NCBI GenBank assembly: GCA_046759865.1
Contig: JBHIDB010000001.1
Coordinates: 1-52,218 of the forward strand
Source of the DNA: JAJISK01 sp046759865
GTDB taxonomy: Archaea > Thermoplasmatota > Thermoplasmata > RBG-16-68-12 > JAJISG01
Reading direction: 5' to 3'
Length of the DNA stretch: 52,218 nt
Position 1 is the first letter of the stretch. The number at the start of each line of letters is the position of its first letter. This document shows positions 10,501-18,323 of this stretch, piece by piece. The notes under the pieces are model-generated. The model worked only from the letters and a program-made list of their open reading frames with translations. It did not search any database and had not been told where the DNA came from. Position numbers and translations under genes: made by a program.

Positions 10501-11880
10501 CCTCGCCTTCTCGAGGCCCTTTTCAACCCTTGTGACATGCGTCGCCCAGGCCTTGGTGTCGCCAGCGGCCAGCCTGCTCTTTGCCTCAGTGAGGAGGCCC
10601 TGAACGTCCGAGAGCTCCAGTCCCTGTTCGGCAAAGGAGGCGATTTCCGCCTCCAGCTGCTGGGTTCGCTCCGTGGCCTCGTCCAACTCTCCTACGAGCT
10701 TGTCCAGCTCCTCGTTCCCCTTCTCCGCGTAGTAGAGGGCGTCCGTGTGCTTGCCCTCCTGGAGTTTCGCCCGGGCCTTGTTGAAGATCTCCATGGTCGC
10801 GTCGATGTCGACGTTCATCTCTTTAGCCCGGAGGAACTTCGGCCTGGAGGCCGAGATCGTCTCGAGGACCATCTTGAATTTGGCGTTCTCCAGACCTTGG
10901 AGACCCTCCCGGAGTAGGTCGGAGGCCCGGTGGTAGTCCTCCGCCTTCGCGGCCTCCAGGGCCTCCTCCCCCAGCGCCTCGGCCTGGGTTACATCCACCC
11001 CCAGTTTTCTGGCTTCCTCGATGGGTTCCTGGAGGTTCGCCTTGCCGGACTCGAACCCCTTTTGCAGCTGCCGCTCCGCCTCGACACGGGCTTGTTTGAG
11101 GTAGTTGAAGGACTTCTGGTAGTCGCCGCCCTCCAATTCCGTCTTGGACTTCTTCAGGTACCCCTCCGCTTTGGCGATGTCCGCCTTCAGGGCCCGACCG
11201 GCCTGGAGGAGCTCCTGCACGACCTTCTCTTCGTTCTCCAGCTCGTAGCCCAGCTCTCGACCGAGGATGTCCAGGGCCTCTTCCGTGTGGCCGAGGGCGT
11301 CCTCGTGCTCCGATTCCTCCAGGGCGGAACGGGCGCGAGAGAGGAGATCCTCCACCATGGCCGTGTCTTTCTCCATGGCTTTCGCGGCGAGGATCCGCGT
11401 CTGGACGGAGGAGAAGGAGTCGGAGAGGTGCTCGTTCAAGGTCTTTTCGAGCTTCGTCCACCCGCGACGGGCGGTCTCAACGCCTTCGCGGAAGCTCCCC
11501 TTCTCCAAGGCCTCCCGGGCGCTCCCGAGGAGGGCCTCAAATTCGCTGCTGTCCACCTCCGCCCGCTGCAAGAGGGCGATGAACGACTCCGACGCCTCGA
11601 GGACGGAGTTGGCCTCTTGGAGGAAGGCCGCCTTCGCCTTGTCCTCCCCCTCTTGGGTCTTGCCGAGGGCGAGCTTGTAATCCTTCGACGCCATGGCGCT
11701 GTTGGCCTGAGACAGGAGCTCCTCCGCGTCCGTGACCCGGCAATCCACCTTCTTGGCGTCCGCGATCAGGCCGCCTAGCTGCTTGATCCGCTCGTCGGCG
11801 TGCTTTCGGTTCTCAGAGGCCTCTTTGGCCTTTTCCTCGAGCTGTCGCGACAGCTCGATGTGTTTGAGGTAGCCGCTCAA
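7573..11880 (-). CDS. giant tandem helical-repeat protein with a C-terminal CARDB/Ig-like domain
   Basis: A 1435-residue, charged, almost wholly alpha-helical protein. I can follow about 21 tandem repeats of about 62 residues. Each has a GVDV-like turn, an A-E-x-LL-xx-A-xx-AL segment and an E-x-G-(D/E)-(Y/F)-xx-A motif. The G-D/E-Y/F anchor falls near residues 66, 129, 191, 252, 314, 376, 440, 503, 561, 622, 680, 744, 807, 869, 933, 995, 1056, 1121, 1182, 1244 and 1307. The pattern is TPR-like but the unit is too long for a canonical 34-residue TPR. Residues about 1331-1435 are a beta-sandwich like CARDB/NPCBM-type domains (LELGLSAPG, ATLTVRNTS, FPSPGEVPV). There is no signal peptide or membrane helix. 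The start is TTG 11880. It lies downstream of SMC-ScpA-ScpB but has its own TATA box. The function is unknown; a scaffold or chromosome-associated role is speculation from position. Confidence 0.85.
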   Translation of the reverse strand: MSGYLKHIELSRQLEEKAKEASENRKHADERIKQLGGLIADAKKVDCRVTDAEELLSQANSAMASKDYKLALGKTQEGEDKAKAAFLQEANSVLEASESFIALLQRAEVDSSEFEALLGSAREALEKGSFREGVETARRGWTKLEKTLNEHLSDSFSSVQTRILAAKAMEKDTAMVEDLLSRARSALEESEHEDALGHTEEALDILGRELGYELENEEKVVQELLQAGRALKADIAKAEGYLKKSKTELEGGDYQKSFNYLKQARVEAERQLQKGFESGKANLQEPIEEARKLGVDVTQAEALGEEALEAAKAEDYHRASDLLREGLQGLENAKFKMVLETISASRPKFLRAKEMNVDIDATMEIFNKARAKLQEGKHTDALYYAEKGNEELDKLVGELDEATERTQQLEAEIASFAEQGLELSDVQGLLTEAKSRLAAGDTKAWATHVTRVEKGLEKARSDRCAEMLDEVQFIVTLAEKIGLDLDEATAGIQECAQLLKSKEVSKALTEATRLQQTAEARITSHFRAKAETLRDTLPPTAAAREVSELLLKVETTLDVRDYGTAARLMEEAEEKAGGLSEAFGELAVEGLQAAQALATEHDLKIDGLRETHLAAKEALEKGELSALFQQVESVRDVLAHLTQRAFDEVKARVIEARNAGIDITKEKEFLKAAKQAITGGDISQGLIELRNCDVSAKAHLDAFQKVRDTMGAAAVLVAEGKKKDVDMTRAVELLLKGKTAFEAGEIERALDIAGDARAEAEKAISVLNVNDRLQAAAESLALAEAQEVDVEPWISLLARSKRALDHGDFREAVELAMEVEAQARAGVLNSVNGRVARSESMLEKVQVPAPEIADLQAALKEVKARLEGGDLKEASEQSVEVLSQSQVTAEAYEEILLDRKEAETLIADLQALSIKVSGPQKLMNKAGKALNEGRLSVAKQFTGEAMGQLAKDRKESIERMIKGFEASAAKAQKEGVATAEAEALLKQAWKELAEGQYQHSLSSAMKSEVLLEKMGLQREIAQNSLETARERIHALPAKVDLLQKFLKEAEEAFEAGEYVKSLEVAINTSDELGRIKEELEIMHISEEVALRNFNVADTLGLDCSQLVLILEEAKAASKKADMDGAKESYDRLATDASGMVSTYLTDLHGRVRSARVLSSLLDCEVEGIEDRLSEGLAYLEEDQFVSAHQVLSGSLVEVQNALQKEVEGIITEAEEAQNHATELGVDVREASSRIEEARAALKERGFESAIRAAQEARESLQSFEESAQRFLDATSESRKLISTAKKFGIDVGAAEESLEQAMVMREDDPPSALQSAERSLEQVRDALDAFSPTLELGLSAPGATSGKDVEATLTVRNTSKALAKDLEVEVLGELEVKALEVPASVRANDEVSMSFTLIFPSPGEVPVMVKVKAKRLIDEQEYDWEHVFQINVKAS

Positions 11881-11942
11881 AGCGTGTCCGCCCCGATGGA
11901 GTTTGCCAAGTCCTCCTGGCTTCCCCTCCCTCGTGGAGGACG

Positions 11943-11952
11943 CTATAAATAC
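11943..11952 (-). promoter_or_regulatory. TATA box for the giant helical-repeat gene
   Basis: On the minus strand this reads GTATTTATAG, a strong archaeal box A in a GC-rich context. It lies between the scpB stop (11968) and the start at 11880, so the long gene can be transcribed apart from the smc operon with a leader of about 40 nt. Confidence 0.6.
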
Positions 11953-11967
11953 GTTCGGCCGTCGTTA

Positions 11968-12492
11968 TCAGCTGGCCAGGTCGCCGGCGAGGTCCTGTTC
12001 TCCCACCCGCGACGCCATCAGGTGGCGGAGATCCTCACGCCCCCGGACGGCGAGTCCAAAGAACTCGGGGAACTTGCTCGTGGTGGATAGCAGGAGGGTT
12101 CGTCCGTGTGGGCGCGCGGCGATGAGTCCCCGATCGCGGAGTCGCCGGACGTGGTCGTAGGCCCGGTACCCGACCAGGGAGGCCAGATGGCTCTGCTTCA
12201 CGGGTTGGTGATAGGCAATGAGGGCCGCCGTCTTCAGGACTCCCTGGGGCAGCGTGGCCGGCGCCATGTCGGCGGTCTCCCGCTGGTACTCCCCACGAAC
12301 CTGCAGGATCCAGCGGCGCCCGCGGCGGGCCACTTCGATGGCGCTCTCTCGCTCCTCGTACTCCCTGGCAAGGAGCGTGAGCACGCGTCTCACGGTGGAA
12401 ACCGTCATTCCCGTGGCCTCCGCCAACTGCCGCTCGGTGAGGGCTCGCGCGGTGAGAAACAGGATAGCCTCCAGGAGGCCTTGCTTCCGCAT
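11968..12492 (-). CDS. scpB: segregation and condensation protein B
   Basis: A 174-residue winged-helix protein that forms the prokaryotic condensin with SMC and ScpA. It has the two tandem winged-helix domains of the family: the first with LLEAILFLTARALTERQLAE and TVSTVRRVLTLLAREY, the second with TAALIAYHQPVKQSHLASL and VRRLRDRGLIAARP, ending in the conserved TSKFPEFFGL motif. ATG 12492 abuts the scpA stop with no gap, so the two are coupled. It acts on the nucleoid in chromosome compaction and segregation. Confidence 0.92.
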   Translation of the reverse strand: MRKQGLLEAILFLTARALTERQLAEATGMTVSTVRRVLTLLAREYEERESAIEVARRGRRWILQVRGEYQRETADMAPATLPQGVLKTAALIAYHQPVKQSHLASLVGYRAYDHVRRLRDRGLIAARPHGRTLLLSTTSKFPEFFGLAVRGREDLRHLMASRVGEQDLAGDLAS

Positions 12493-13371
12493 CTATATGA
12501 CCTCGGAGGTGGGAATGGCCGTCGCGGCGACCTCATCGGCCTCGCGGAGGGGCCGCAGGTAAATCTCTCCATGGGGGAGGCTCTTCTGCCAGACCTCGAG
12601 CCACCCCATCTCCGCGAGGAAGAGAACGGAGAGGAACAACGTGGCACGGTCCCAGGGATTGCCGTGATTCAGATCACTCATGCTCAGGACCTCCACGTCG
12701 CTGGCCCGGATGAGGTCCCACGCCCACTGCAGGTCCTCCGCCAGGTCCTCTCGATGGAGCTTGTCGCGCAGGCCCTCCAACAGCGCCGGTGGGTCTGTGC
12801 GAGTCACGGCGACCGCCCTGGAGGTCTCGCGAAAGGCTTGATCCAGGGCATCCAGGAGATCCACGAGGCTCACGGGTCGTTGGATTTCGCGGTGGAAGCC
12901 CTCCTTCAGCGGGGGCTCCCCCCCATGGAGGATTTGATGGGTGAGGTCGACTTCTGCGGGTTCCTGATAAAACCCTGGCATGACGTCCCACCCGTCGTCG
13001 ATCTCCTCCGCGGGCGGGTTGACCGTCTCCGCCGTCGACAGGATCATCTCGGATTGGAGCTTGAGAACCGACCACGAGAGGAGGACCAGCCGTCCCGCGG
13101 CCACGAAGTTGACGGCTCCGAGTTGACGAAGTCGCCTCAGGTATTCCCGAGAGAATCGGGCGAGGTCGATGTCCCAGGGGTCAAAGGAGTCCTCAAGGAC
13201 GAGTTCGAAGGCCGTCACGACGCTATCCTCATAGCGATTTCGGGTGGGAACGACTCGTCCCTCTCGGGCCTTCTCGAGGAGTTGCATGTACCGCGCCATC
13301 TTTTCCGGCTCCTCCTCCTCCAAGGCCTGGTGGAAGAGCAGGTGACCCAGCACCGCTTCGAACCCCGACAT
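12493..13371 (-). CDS. scpA: segregation and condensation protein A (kleisin)
   Basis: A 292-residue kleisin that bridges the two SMC heads. The N-terminal LGHLLFHQALEEEEPEKMARYMQLL region is the archaeal version of the head-neck binding helices, and DPWDIDLARFSREYLRRLR (about residues 76-95) is the typical ScpA core motif. The C-terminal winged helix is LFLSVLFLAEMGWLEVWQKS with GEIYLRPL. It starts in an ATGA overlap with the smc stop (13371-13373) and runs straight into scpB, so the complete SMC-ScpA-ScpB set is made from one transcript. Slightly longer than bacterial ScpA, as is usual in Euryarchaeota. Confidence 0.9.
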   Translation of the reverse strand: MSGFEAVLGHLLFHQALEEEEPEKMARYMQLLEKAREGRVVPTRNRYEDSVVTAFELVLEDSFDPWDIDLARFSREYLRRLRQLGAVNFVAAGRLVLLSWSVLKLQSEMILSTAETVNPPAEEIDDGWDVMPGFYQEPAEVDLTHQILHGGEPPLKEGFHREIQRPVSLVDLLDALDQAFRETSRAVAVTRTDPPALLEGLRDKLHREDLAEDLQWAWDLIRASDVEVLSMSDLNHGNPWDRATLFLSVLFLAEMGWLEVWQKSLPHGEIYLRPLREADEVAATAIPTSEVI

Positions 13372-16300
13372 CAGGCCGCCGCCTCCACCGCCTCCGTTGA
13401 AGGGACCTCCTCCTCCAAGACCTCCTCCAGATTGACTTGCATGATTACCTTCGAGATGCCCTTGGATCCCATGGTGACCCCCACGATGTGGTCCGCCTCC
13501 TTCAGGCTCACCTTGCGAAGGGAGATCTGGACGAATTGTGCCGACCCGGCGTTTTTGTGGATCATCCGGGCCACCTTCTCAGCGTTGACCGCATCGAGGT
13601 TCTGATCGACCTCGTCGAGGAGGTAGAAGGGCGAGGGATCGTGCCGCTGCAGGGCAAAGATGAAGGCCATGGAGACGAGGCTCTTCTCGCCTCCCGACAG
13701 TGCCTCGAGGCGGTGGAATCGCTTCCCTGGGGGCCGAGCCCGGATAAGGAGACCGCCCTCGAAGGGATCCTCCTCGTTCTCCAATTCCAAACTCGCCTCC
13801 CCGCCCTCGGAGATCTCGGCATAGACGGTGGCGAAATTGGACTGAAGGGCGCGGAAGACCACCAGGAGACCCTGTTTCTTCTTCGTCTCCAGCTCCCGTA
13901 CGACGCGGAGCAGGTCCCGCCTCTCCTTCCGCATCCGTCCAAGCTCTCCTTTGAGCTCCTCGTGGCGGGTTTCCTGCGTATCGTAATCCTCCAGGGCCCG
14001 CAGGTTTACCGCGCCGATGCGGTTCAGGGCCTTCTCGCGATCGGCCACCGCGAGGTCGATTTCCTTCATGGACGGGAGGGGTTCCGCCGGCTCGCCGAAC
14101 TCCTTCGCGCGGCCCGTGGCGTCCTGGATCTGCTCTTGGAGTCCGGCAATCTGTGTTTCGAGGCCCACAAGGAAGTCTTCGGTGGTCTCATGCTTGCTCT
14201 CTGCCTTGGCGATTTCAGCCTCAAGTTGGGTCTTCTCTCGGAAGGCACGATCCCGCTCCCCCTGAACCTCCTCCGCCTGGGAGAGGGTGCTTGTCTGGAG
14301 CTTCTCGAGGGCGAGAATGTCCTTCTGGAGTTTCGCGAGGGTTTTCGTATCACCTTGGACGCGTTTTCCCGCTTCGGTCGTCTCCCTCTCGTCTCGGGCC
14401 AGCTGTGTCACCAGCTCGGCTCGTCGCTCCTCTTGGAACGCAATCTGATTCTTCAGGACCTCTCTCTCGGACTCCCGTCGGTGGCGTCCCTCTAGTAGGT
14501 TGAGCCGCTCGCCCTGGAGCTTCCGAAGCTCTTGGGTGATTCGGTCCGGCGTAATCTTCCCCATGGCGACACGGAGTTCCTTCCTGCGGCCCTTGGCGGC
14601 GGCGAGCCCTTTCTTCTCCTCCTCGAGCCGCCCCAACAGGACCTCCCGCTCCTGAGCGACCTGGTCCAGCTCCTCGGTCTTCTGCACCAGCATGGCCACC
14701 GTAGCCTCGAGGCGTGTTAGCAGCTGCCTCTTCTGACCCTTGAGGAGGGCTCGCTGGGACTTCTGGCGGTCCTCGGCCTCGCGGGACTTCTGCCGTTGCC
14801 GCTTCACCGCTTCAAGCTCCGCCTCGACCTCCTGGAGGCGGTCCTGGACCTTCTCGAGCTCCCTGGTTGCCCGTCCCACTTCACCGGCCACCCGGTCGAG
14901 GTCGCTGGCCGATCCTTTCCCGAAGCGGAGGAGGGGATCCTCCATGTGCCCGCCCACCATGGCCCCGCTGGCCTCGACGAGTTGTCCATCGAGGGTCACG
15001 AGCCGAACGCCCCCCATCAGTTTGCGGGCCTGGCCCAGGTCCTCCACGACCACCGTGTCTCCGAAGACGTACCAGAAGGCATTGCGATACGGTTCGTCGA
15101 AGGTGACGAGATCCAAGGCGAATCCCAAGGCGTCCTTCACCGCCATGAGTGCCTTGCCCCGAGGTCGACCCGGCAGCATCTTAGAGAGGGGGAGGAAGAT
15201 GGCCCGGCCGTGCTTCTTGCGCTTCAGGTGTCCGATGGCCTTCGCCGCTACCCCATCGTCCTCCACCACGATGGCCTGCAGACGGGCGCCGGCGGCCACC
15301 TGGAGTGCCCGCTCAAACTTCGCGTCCACCTGGCCGAGGTCGGCGATCGTTCCATGAATCCCGTCGAGTTTTCCGCCGTCTCGCGCCTCGAGGACGGAGG
15401 ACACGGCGCGGTTGTACCCCTTTCGAATGGTTTCGGCGGCCTCCGCCTCCGCTTTGAGGAGGCTCAGCTCGCGGGAGAGGTTCTGGACGGCGCTTTCCAA
15501 CTCGGTGGATTGGTGGAGGAGCTCCCCTCGTTCCTTCTTGAGCGCCGCTACGCGCTCCTGCAGGTGGCCGCGCTGCTTCCTTTGGCTCCGCGAACCCGAT
15601 GCCGTTTCCTTCGCTTGCCACTCCGCATCCTTGACATCGAGATCCTGGGCCTTTCGTTCCTCTAGGAGCTGCGCGAGCCACTCGTCGAGTTGGTCCCGGC
15701 GCTGGGTGAGCTTCTCCGTTTCGAGAACCAACCCTCGGCAGACCGCATCCTGCTCGTCGATCTCCTGATCGAGGGCGACGGTGGCCTTCTGGAGTTTCAG
15801 GACCCGGGCATCAGCCTCAGAAGCGCCCTTTTCCACCTTGGCAATCTGCGACTCCTTGTACGCGATCGATTCCGTGAGTCGCTGAGCCTCCTCCTCCCCC
15901 TCCCCTGCCCGTTCTCGGAGGGTCACAAGTTCGCCCTCTGCCTTCTTCTGGTCGCGTCTGATACCCGCCATCCTGGCTCGGAGTTCCTTCCCCCTCTCCT
16001 TGCCCCGCTCTATCCCGTCCTGGGCCCGAGCCTGCTCGATCCGAAGGTCATCCAGCCTCGCGCGCACCGACTGAAACTCTTCCCCGCCCTCCTCGGCGAG
16101 CCGGGCTTCGAGGGCCTGGAGTCGATCCTCTCCCGTCTTCAGGGCCTCCCGCAGTCGAACCCGCTCCTCTTCCCAACCCGCACGCTCCGCTTCGTAGCGC
16201 TGAACTTGCTCGTGGGCGGAGGCGAGCTGTCCTTCGAGGAGTTGAATCTCCTTGTGCGCCCTCTGGGCGCGGGCCGTCTCCAGCGCTCCCTGCAATTCCC

Positions 16301-16964
16301 GGTAGCGGAGCGCCCCCTCACGGTCCCGTTCGAGCTGGCGGAGCTGGCGGCGTATCTCTTTGAGGATGATCTCGATCCGGCCCAGGTCGTCCTCTACCCC
16401 CTGACGCTTGCGATCGGCCCGTTGGATATCCTCCTCGAAACGGGAGATGCCGGCGATGTCCTCGAGGACCCGACGCCGTTCCAGGGGGGTCATCTCGACG
16501 ATGCCCTGCACGTCTCCCTGCTGAACGATGTTGTAGCCCTCGGCCGAGATCCTGGAGTTCGCCAGGAGTGCGTCGAACTCCGTGAGAGTCGCCTTCCGAC
16601 CGTTCACGTAGAAATAGGAGTTGTACCCCTCCGTTACGCTCGGCGAGCGCCCCACGTAACGGGTGAGCCGGACCTCCGGGGCCTCTAGGGGAATGGCTTG
16701 GTCTTGGTTGTCGAAAACCAGGGAGACGCGGCAATGGCCCGCCGCCTTCCCTCCCTTTCCCCCGTCGTAGATGAGATCCGTGAGTCGCCCTGCCCGGATG
16801 ACCCGAGAGCTCTTGGGACCGAGGACGAAGATTACCGCGTCGCTAATGTTGCTCTTCCCGCTTCCGTTGGGTCCCGTAATGGCCGTGTAGCCCGACAGGA
16901 TGGGCAGCCGAAGGCGGCGGCCGAAGGACTTGAAGTTCTCCAGTTCGATTTCCTTCAAGAACAC
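13371..16964 (-). CDS. smc: chromosome segregation ATPase SMC
   Basis: 1197 residues with complete SMC architecture: N-terminal half ATPase with Walker A GPNGSGKS (31-38), a long coiled coil, a hinge around 510-680 (GIHGTIADLGQVD, GGHMEDPLLRFG), the returning coiled coil and a C-terminal head with signature LSGGEKSLVSMAF and Walker B FYLLDEVDQNLD. It drives ATP-dependent loop extrusion or compaction of the chromosome with ScpA and ScpB. The start is GTG 16964, where the conserved FLKEIELENFKSFG begins. The 126-nt intergenic region upstream holds a TATA box. No truncation or missing ATPase motif is seen. Confidence 0.96.
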   Translation of the reverse strand: MFLKEIELENFKSFGRRLRLPILSGYTAITGPNGSGKSNISDAVIFVLGPKSSRVIRAGRLTDLIYDGGKGGKAAGHCRVSLVFDNQDQAIPLEAPEVRLTRYVGRSPSVTEGYNSYFYVNGRKATLTEFDALLANSRISAEGYNIVQQGDVQGIVEMTPLERRRVLEDIAGISRFEEDIQRADRKRQGVEDDLGRIEIILKEIRRQLRQLERDREGALRYRELQGALETARAQRAHKEIQLLEGQLASAHEQVQRYEAERAGWEEERVRLREALKTGEDRLQALEARLAEEGGEEFQSVRARLDDLRIEQARAQDGIERGKERGKELRARMAGIRRDQKKAEGELVTLRERAGEGEEEAQRLTESIAYKESQIAKVEKGASEADARVLKLQKATVALDQEIDEQDAVCRGLVLETEKLTQRRDQLDEWLAQLLEERKAQDLDVKDAEWQAKETASGSRSQRKQRGHLQERVAALKKERGELLHQSTELESAVQNLSRELSLLKAEAEAAETIRKGYNRAVSSVLEARDGGKLDGIHGTIADLGQVDAKFERALQVAAGARLQAIVVEDDGVAAKAIGHLKRKKHGRAIFLPLSKMLPGRPRGKALMAVKDALGFALDLVTFDEPYRNAFWYVFGDTVVVEDLGQARKLMGGVRLVTLDGQLVEASGAMVGGHMEDPLLRFGKGSASDLDRVAGEVGRATRELEKVQDRLQEVEAELEAVKRQRQKSREAEDRQKSQRALLKGQKRQLLTRLEATVAMLVQKTEELDQVAQEREVLLGRLEEEKKGLAAAKGRRKELRVAMGKITPDRITQELRKLQGERLNLLEGRHRRESEREVLKNQIAFQEERRAELVTQLARDERETTEAGKRVQGDTKTLAKLQKDILALEKLQTSTLSQAEEVQGERDRAFREKTQLEAEIAKAESKHETTEDFLVGLETQIAGLQEQIQDATGRAKEFGEPAEPLPSMKEIDLAVADREKALNRIGAVNLRALEDYDTQETRHEELKGELGRMRKERRDLLRVVRELETKKKQGLLVVFRALQSNFATVYAEISEGGEASLELENEEDPFEGGLLIRARPPGKRFHRLEALSGGEKSLVSMAFIFALQRHDPSPFYLLDEVDQNLDAVNAEKVARMIHKNAGSAQFVQISLRKVSLKEADHIVGVTMGSKGISKVIMQVNLEEVLEEEVPSTEAVEAAA

Positions 16965-17069
16965 GAAGCGGCCCCCTAACGATAGCTGCGGCTCCGTCGC
17001 GTCGAACGCATCCCATCCGTCCCATCTGACAAGGGCCCCTTGCGGAGCGGCCCGTAGATTACTGGTCCC

Positions 17070-17077
17070 TATAAAAG
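17070..17077 (-). promoter_or_regulatory. TATA box for the smc-scpA-scpB operon
   Basis: On the minus strand CTTTTATA lies about 110 nt upstream of the smc GTG, in the only AT-rich part of the intergenic region. It predicts a leader of about 80 nt, long for this window, so control at the leader is possible. Confidence 0.45.
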
Positions 17078-17090
17078 CGTTTCCGAGACA

Positions 17091-18209
17091 TCAGGACGTC
17101 CTCTGTCCGAGGGGGCCGGGTCCCTTCGCGAGGGTTTTCCGGACCAAGGACGCAATCTGGGCGCCGCCCGTTCCGTCCCCATACGGGCTGGGCGCGGTGG
17201 GTGCGGCAGGGTCGTTCAGGAACTCCTTCATGGCAACAATCGCCTTCTGGGCGGTCGTCCCAACAACCCGTGTATACCCAGCGGCCACGGCCTCCGGCCG
17301 CTCCGTGCCCCGGCGAAAGACGAAGACCTTCTTCCGGAGGGCAGGCGACGTCGCCTCCTCTTGAATGCCTCCCGAGTCCGTGAGGATGCAGGTCGAGCGC
17401 TTCATCAAGACCAGGAAGTCGAAGTAACCCTGGGGGGGCAGGAGCTGGACGTTCTGTGACGCCTGCAGCTTCTCGTAGAGCCCTGCGTCCTCCAACCGGC
17501 CCTCCGCTCGGGGGTGTACGGGGTAGACCACGGGAAGCGGAGCCCGCCGAAGCAGATCGACGAGTTCCCCGAGGGTCTCCAGGTCATCGACGTTCTCGGC
17601 CCGGTGCGCGGTCACGAGGCAGAACCGGTCGAAGGGGACGAGGTCCATCACGTTCGACCGCGCCTCCGCCAGCGGAAGATAGCGGATCGTGGCGTCGATG
17701 ACGGTGTTGCCCGTGATCCAGATGGTGCCCCAGACGGCTTCCTGGCGCAGATTCTTGGCCGCGACGTCCGTGGGGGCGTAGAGGAAGGAAGAGAGGTGGT
17801 CGGTCAACCGTCGATTGTGCTCCTCCGGCATTCGAAGGTCATGGCTCCGGAGGCCCGCCTCCACGTGCCCCACGTCCACCCCGAGCTTCGCGCCGGCCAG
17901 TGCGGCCGCCAGGACCGTGTTCGTGTCCCCTTCGACCAGGATGAGTCGGGGAGGGTCCTGGGCGAAATGCGCCTCCAGGTGGATGAGGGCCTCGGCCGTC
18001 TGTTTCGCCTGCGTTCCCGAGCCCACGTCGAGCACGGCATCCGGGGAGCCAAGCCCGAGCTCTTCGAGGAAGACCCTGGACAACTCCTGGTCGTAATGTT
18101 GGCCGGTGTGAACCAGGGAGAATGGGATGCCCTCCTCCCGCAGCGCGAGGACGATCGGCGCCATTTTCACGATCTCAGGCCGGGTCCCCACGACGACGGA
18201 GAGGTCCAC
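17091..18209 (-). CDS. wecB: UDP-N-acetylglucosamine 2-epimerase (non-hydrolysing)
   Basis: Converts UDP-GlcNAc to UDP-ManNAc, a precursor of archaeal N-glycans and surface polysaccharides. Family motifs are VVVGTRPEIVKMAP at the N-terminus, HTGQHYDQELS, VEGDTNTVLA, VGHVEAGLRS, PEEHNRRLTDHLS, VTAHRAENVDD, VYPVHPR and the UDP-binding ILTDSGGIQEEA. The open frame extends far upstream, but that extension is antisense to the neighbouring glycosyltransferase and has no homology; GTG 18209 gives 372 residues, the normal length, and a TATA box lies exactly 27 nt upstream (leaderless). A divergent glycosyltransferase starts 114 nt away, supporting an envelope-glycan role. Confidence 0.92.
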   Translation of the reverse strand: MDLSVVVGTRPEIVKMAPIVLALREEGIPFSLVHTGQHYDQELSRVFLEELGLGSPDAVLDVGSGTQAKQTAEALIHLEAHFAQDPPRLILVEGDTNTVLAAALAGAKLGVDVGHVEAGLRSHDLRMPEEHNRRLTDHLSSFLYAPTDVAAKNLRQEAVWGTIWITGNTVIDATIRYLPLAEARSNVMDLVPFDRFCLVTAHRAENVDDLETLGELVDLLRRAPLPVVYPVHPRAEGRLEDAGLYEKLQASQNVQLLPPQGYFDFLVLMKRSTCILTDSGGIQEEATSPALRKKVFVFRRGTERPEAVAAGYTRVVGTTAQKAIVAMKEFLNDPAAPTAPSPYGDGTGGAQIASLVRKTLAKGPGPLGQRTS

Positions 18210-18233
18210 GGGGGCCGGACCAGGGTCCCATCG

Positions 18234-18240
18234 GATAAAG
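18234..18240 (-). promoter_or_regulatory. TATA box for wecB
   Basis: Minus-strand CTTTATC is centred about 27-28 nt before GTG 18209. This places the transcription start at the start codon and decides the choice of start for wecB. Confidence 0.6.
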
Positions 18241-18293
18241 CCTCCCTCACGGGTCCGGGCCCGATTCTCAGGCGCGGGAAAGGCAGAGGAAAG

Positions 18294-18302
18294 GTCATAT
18301 CG
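18294..18302 (+). promoter_or_regulatory. TATA box for the 18324 glycosyltransferase
   Basis: GTCATATCG is centred 26 nt before GTG 18324, consistent with a leaderless transcript. With the wecB box it forms a divergent promoter pair about 60 nt apart. Confidence 0.5.
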
Positions 18303-18323
18303 CGCCTCGGGCTCTGAGAGGCC

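Noticed and set aside
9223..11778. Long plus-strand open frames opposite the helical-repeat gene
   Set aside because: They mirror the regular codon pattern of the minus-strand gene, consist of low-complexity Leu/Gly/Arg sequence, and have no start signals or homology.
13437..16688. Long plus-strand open frames opposite smc
   Set aside because: smc motifs prove the minus strand; the plus frames are GC-rich antisense shadows.
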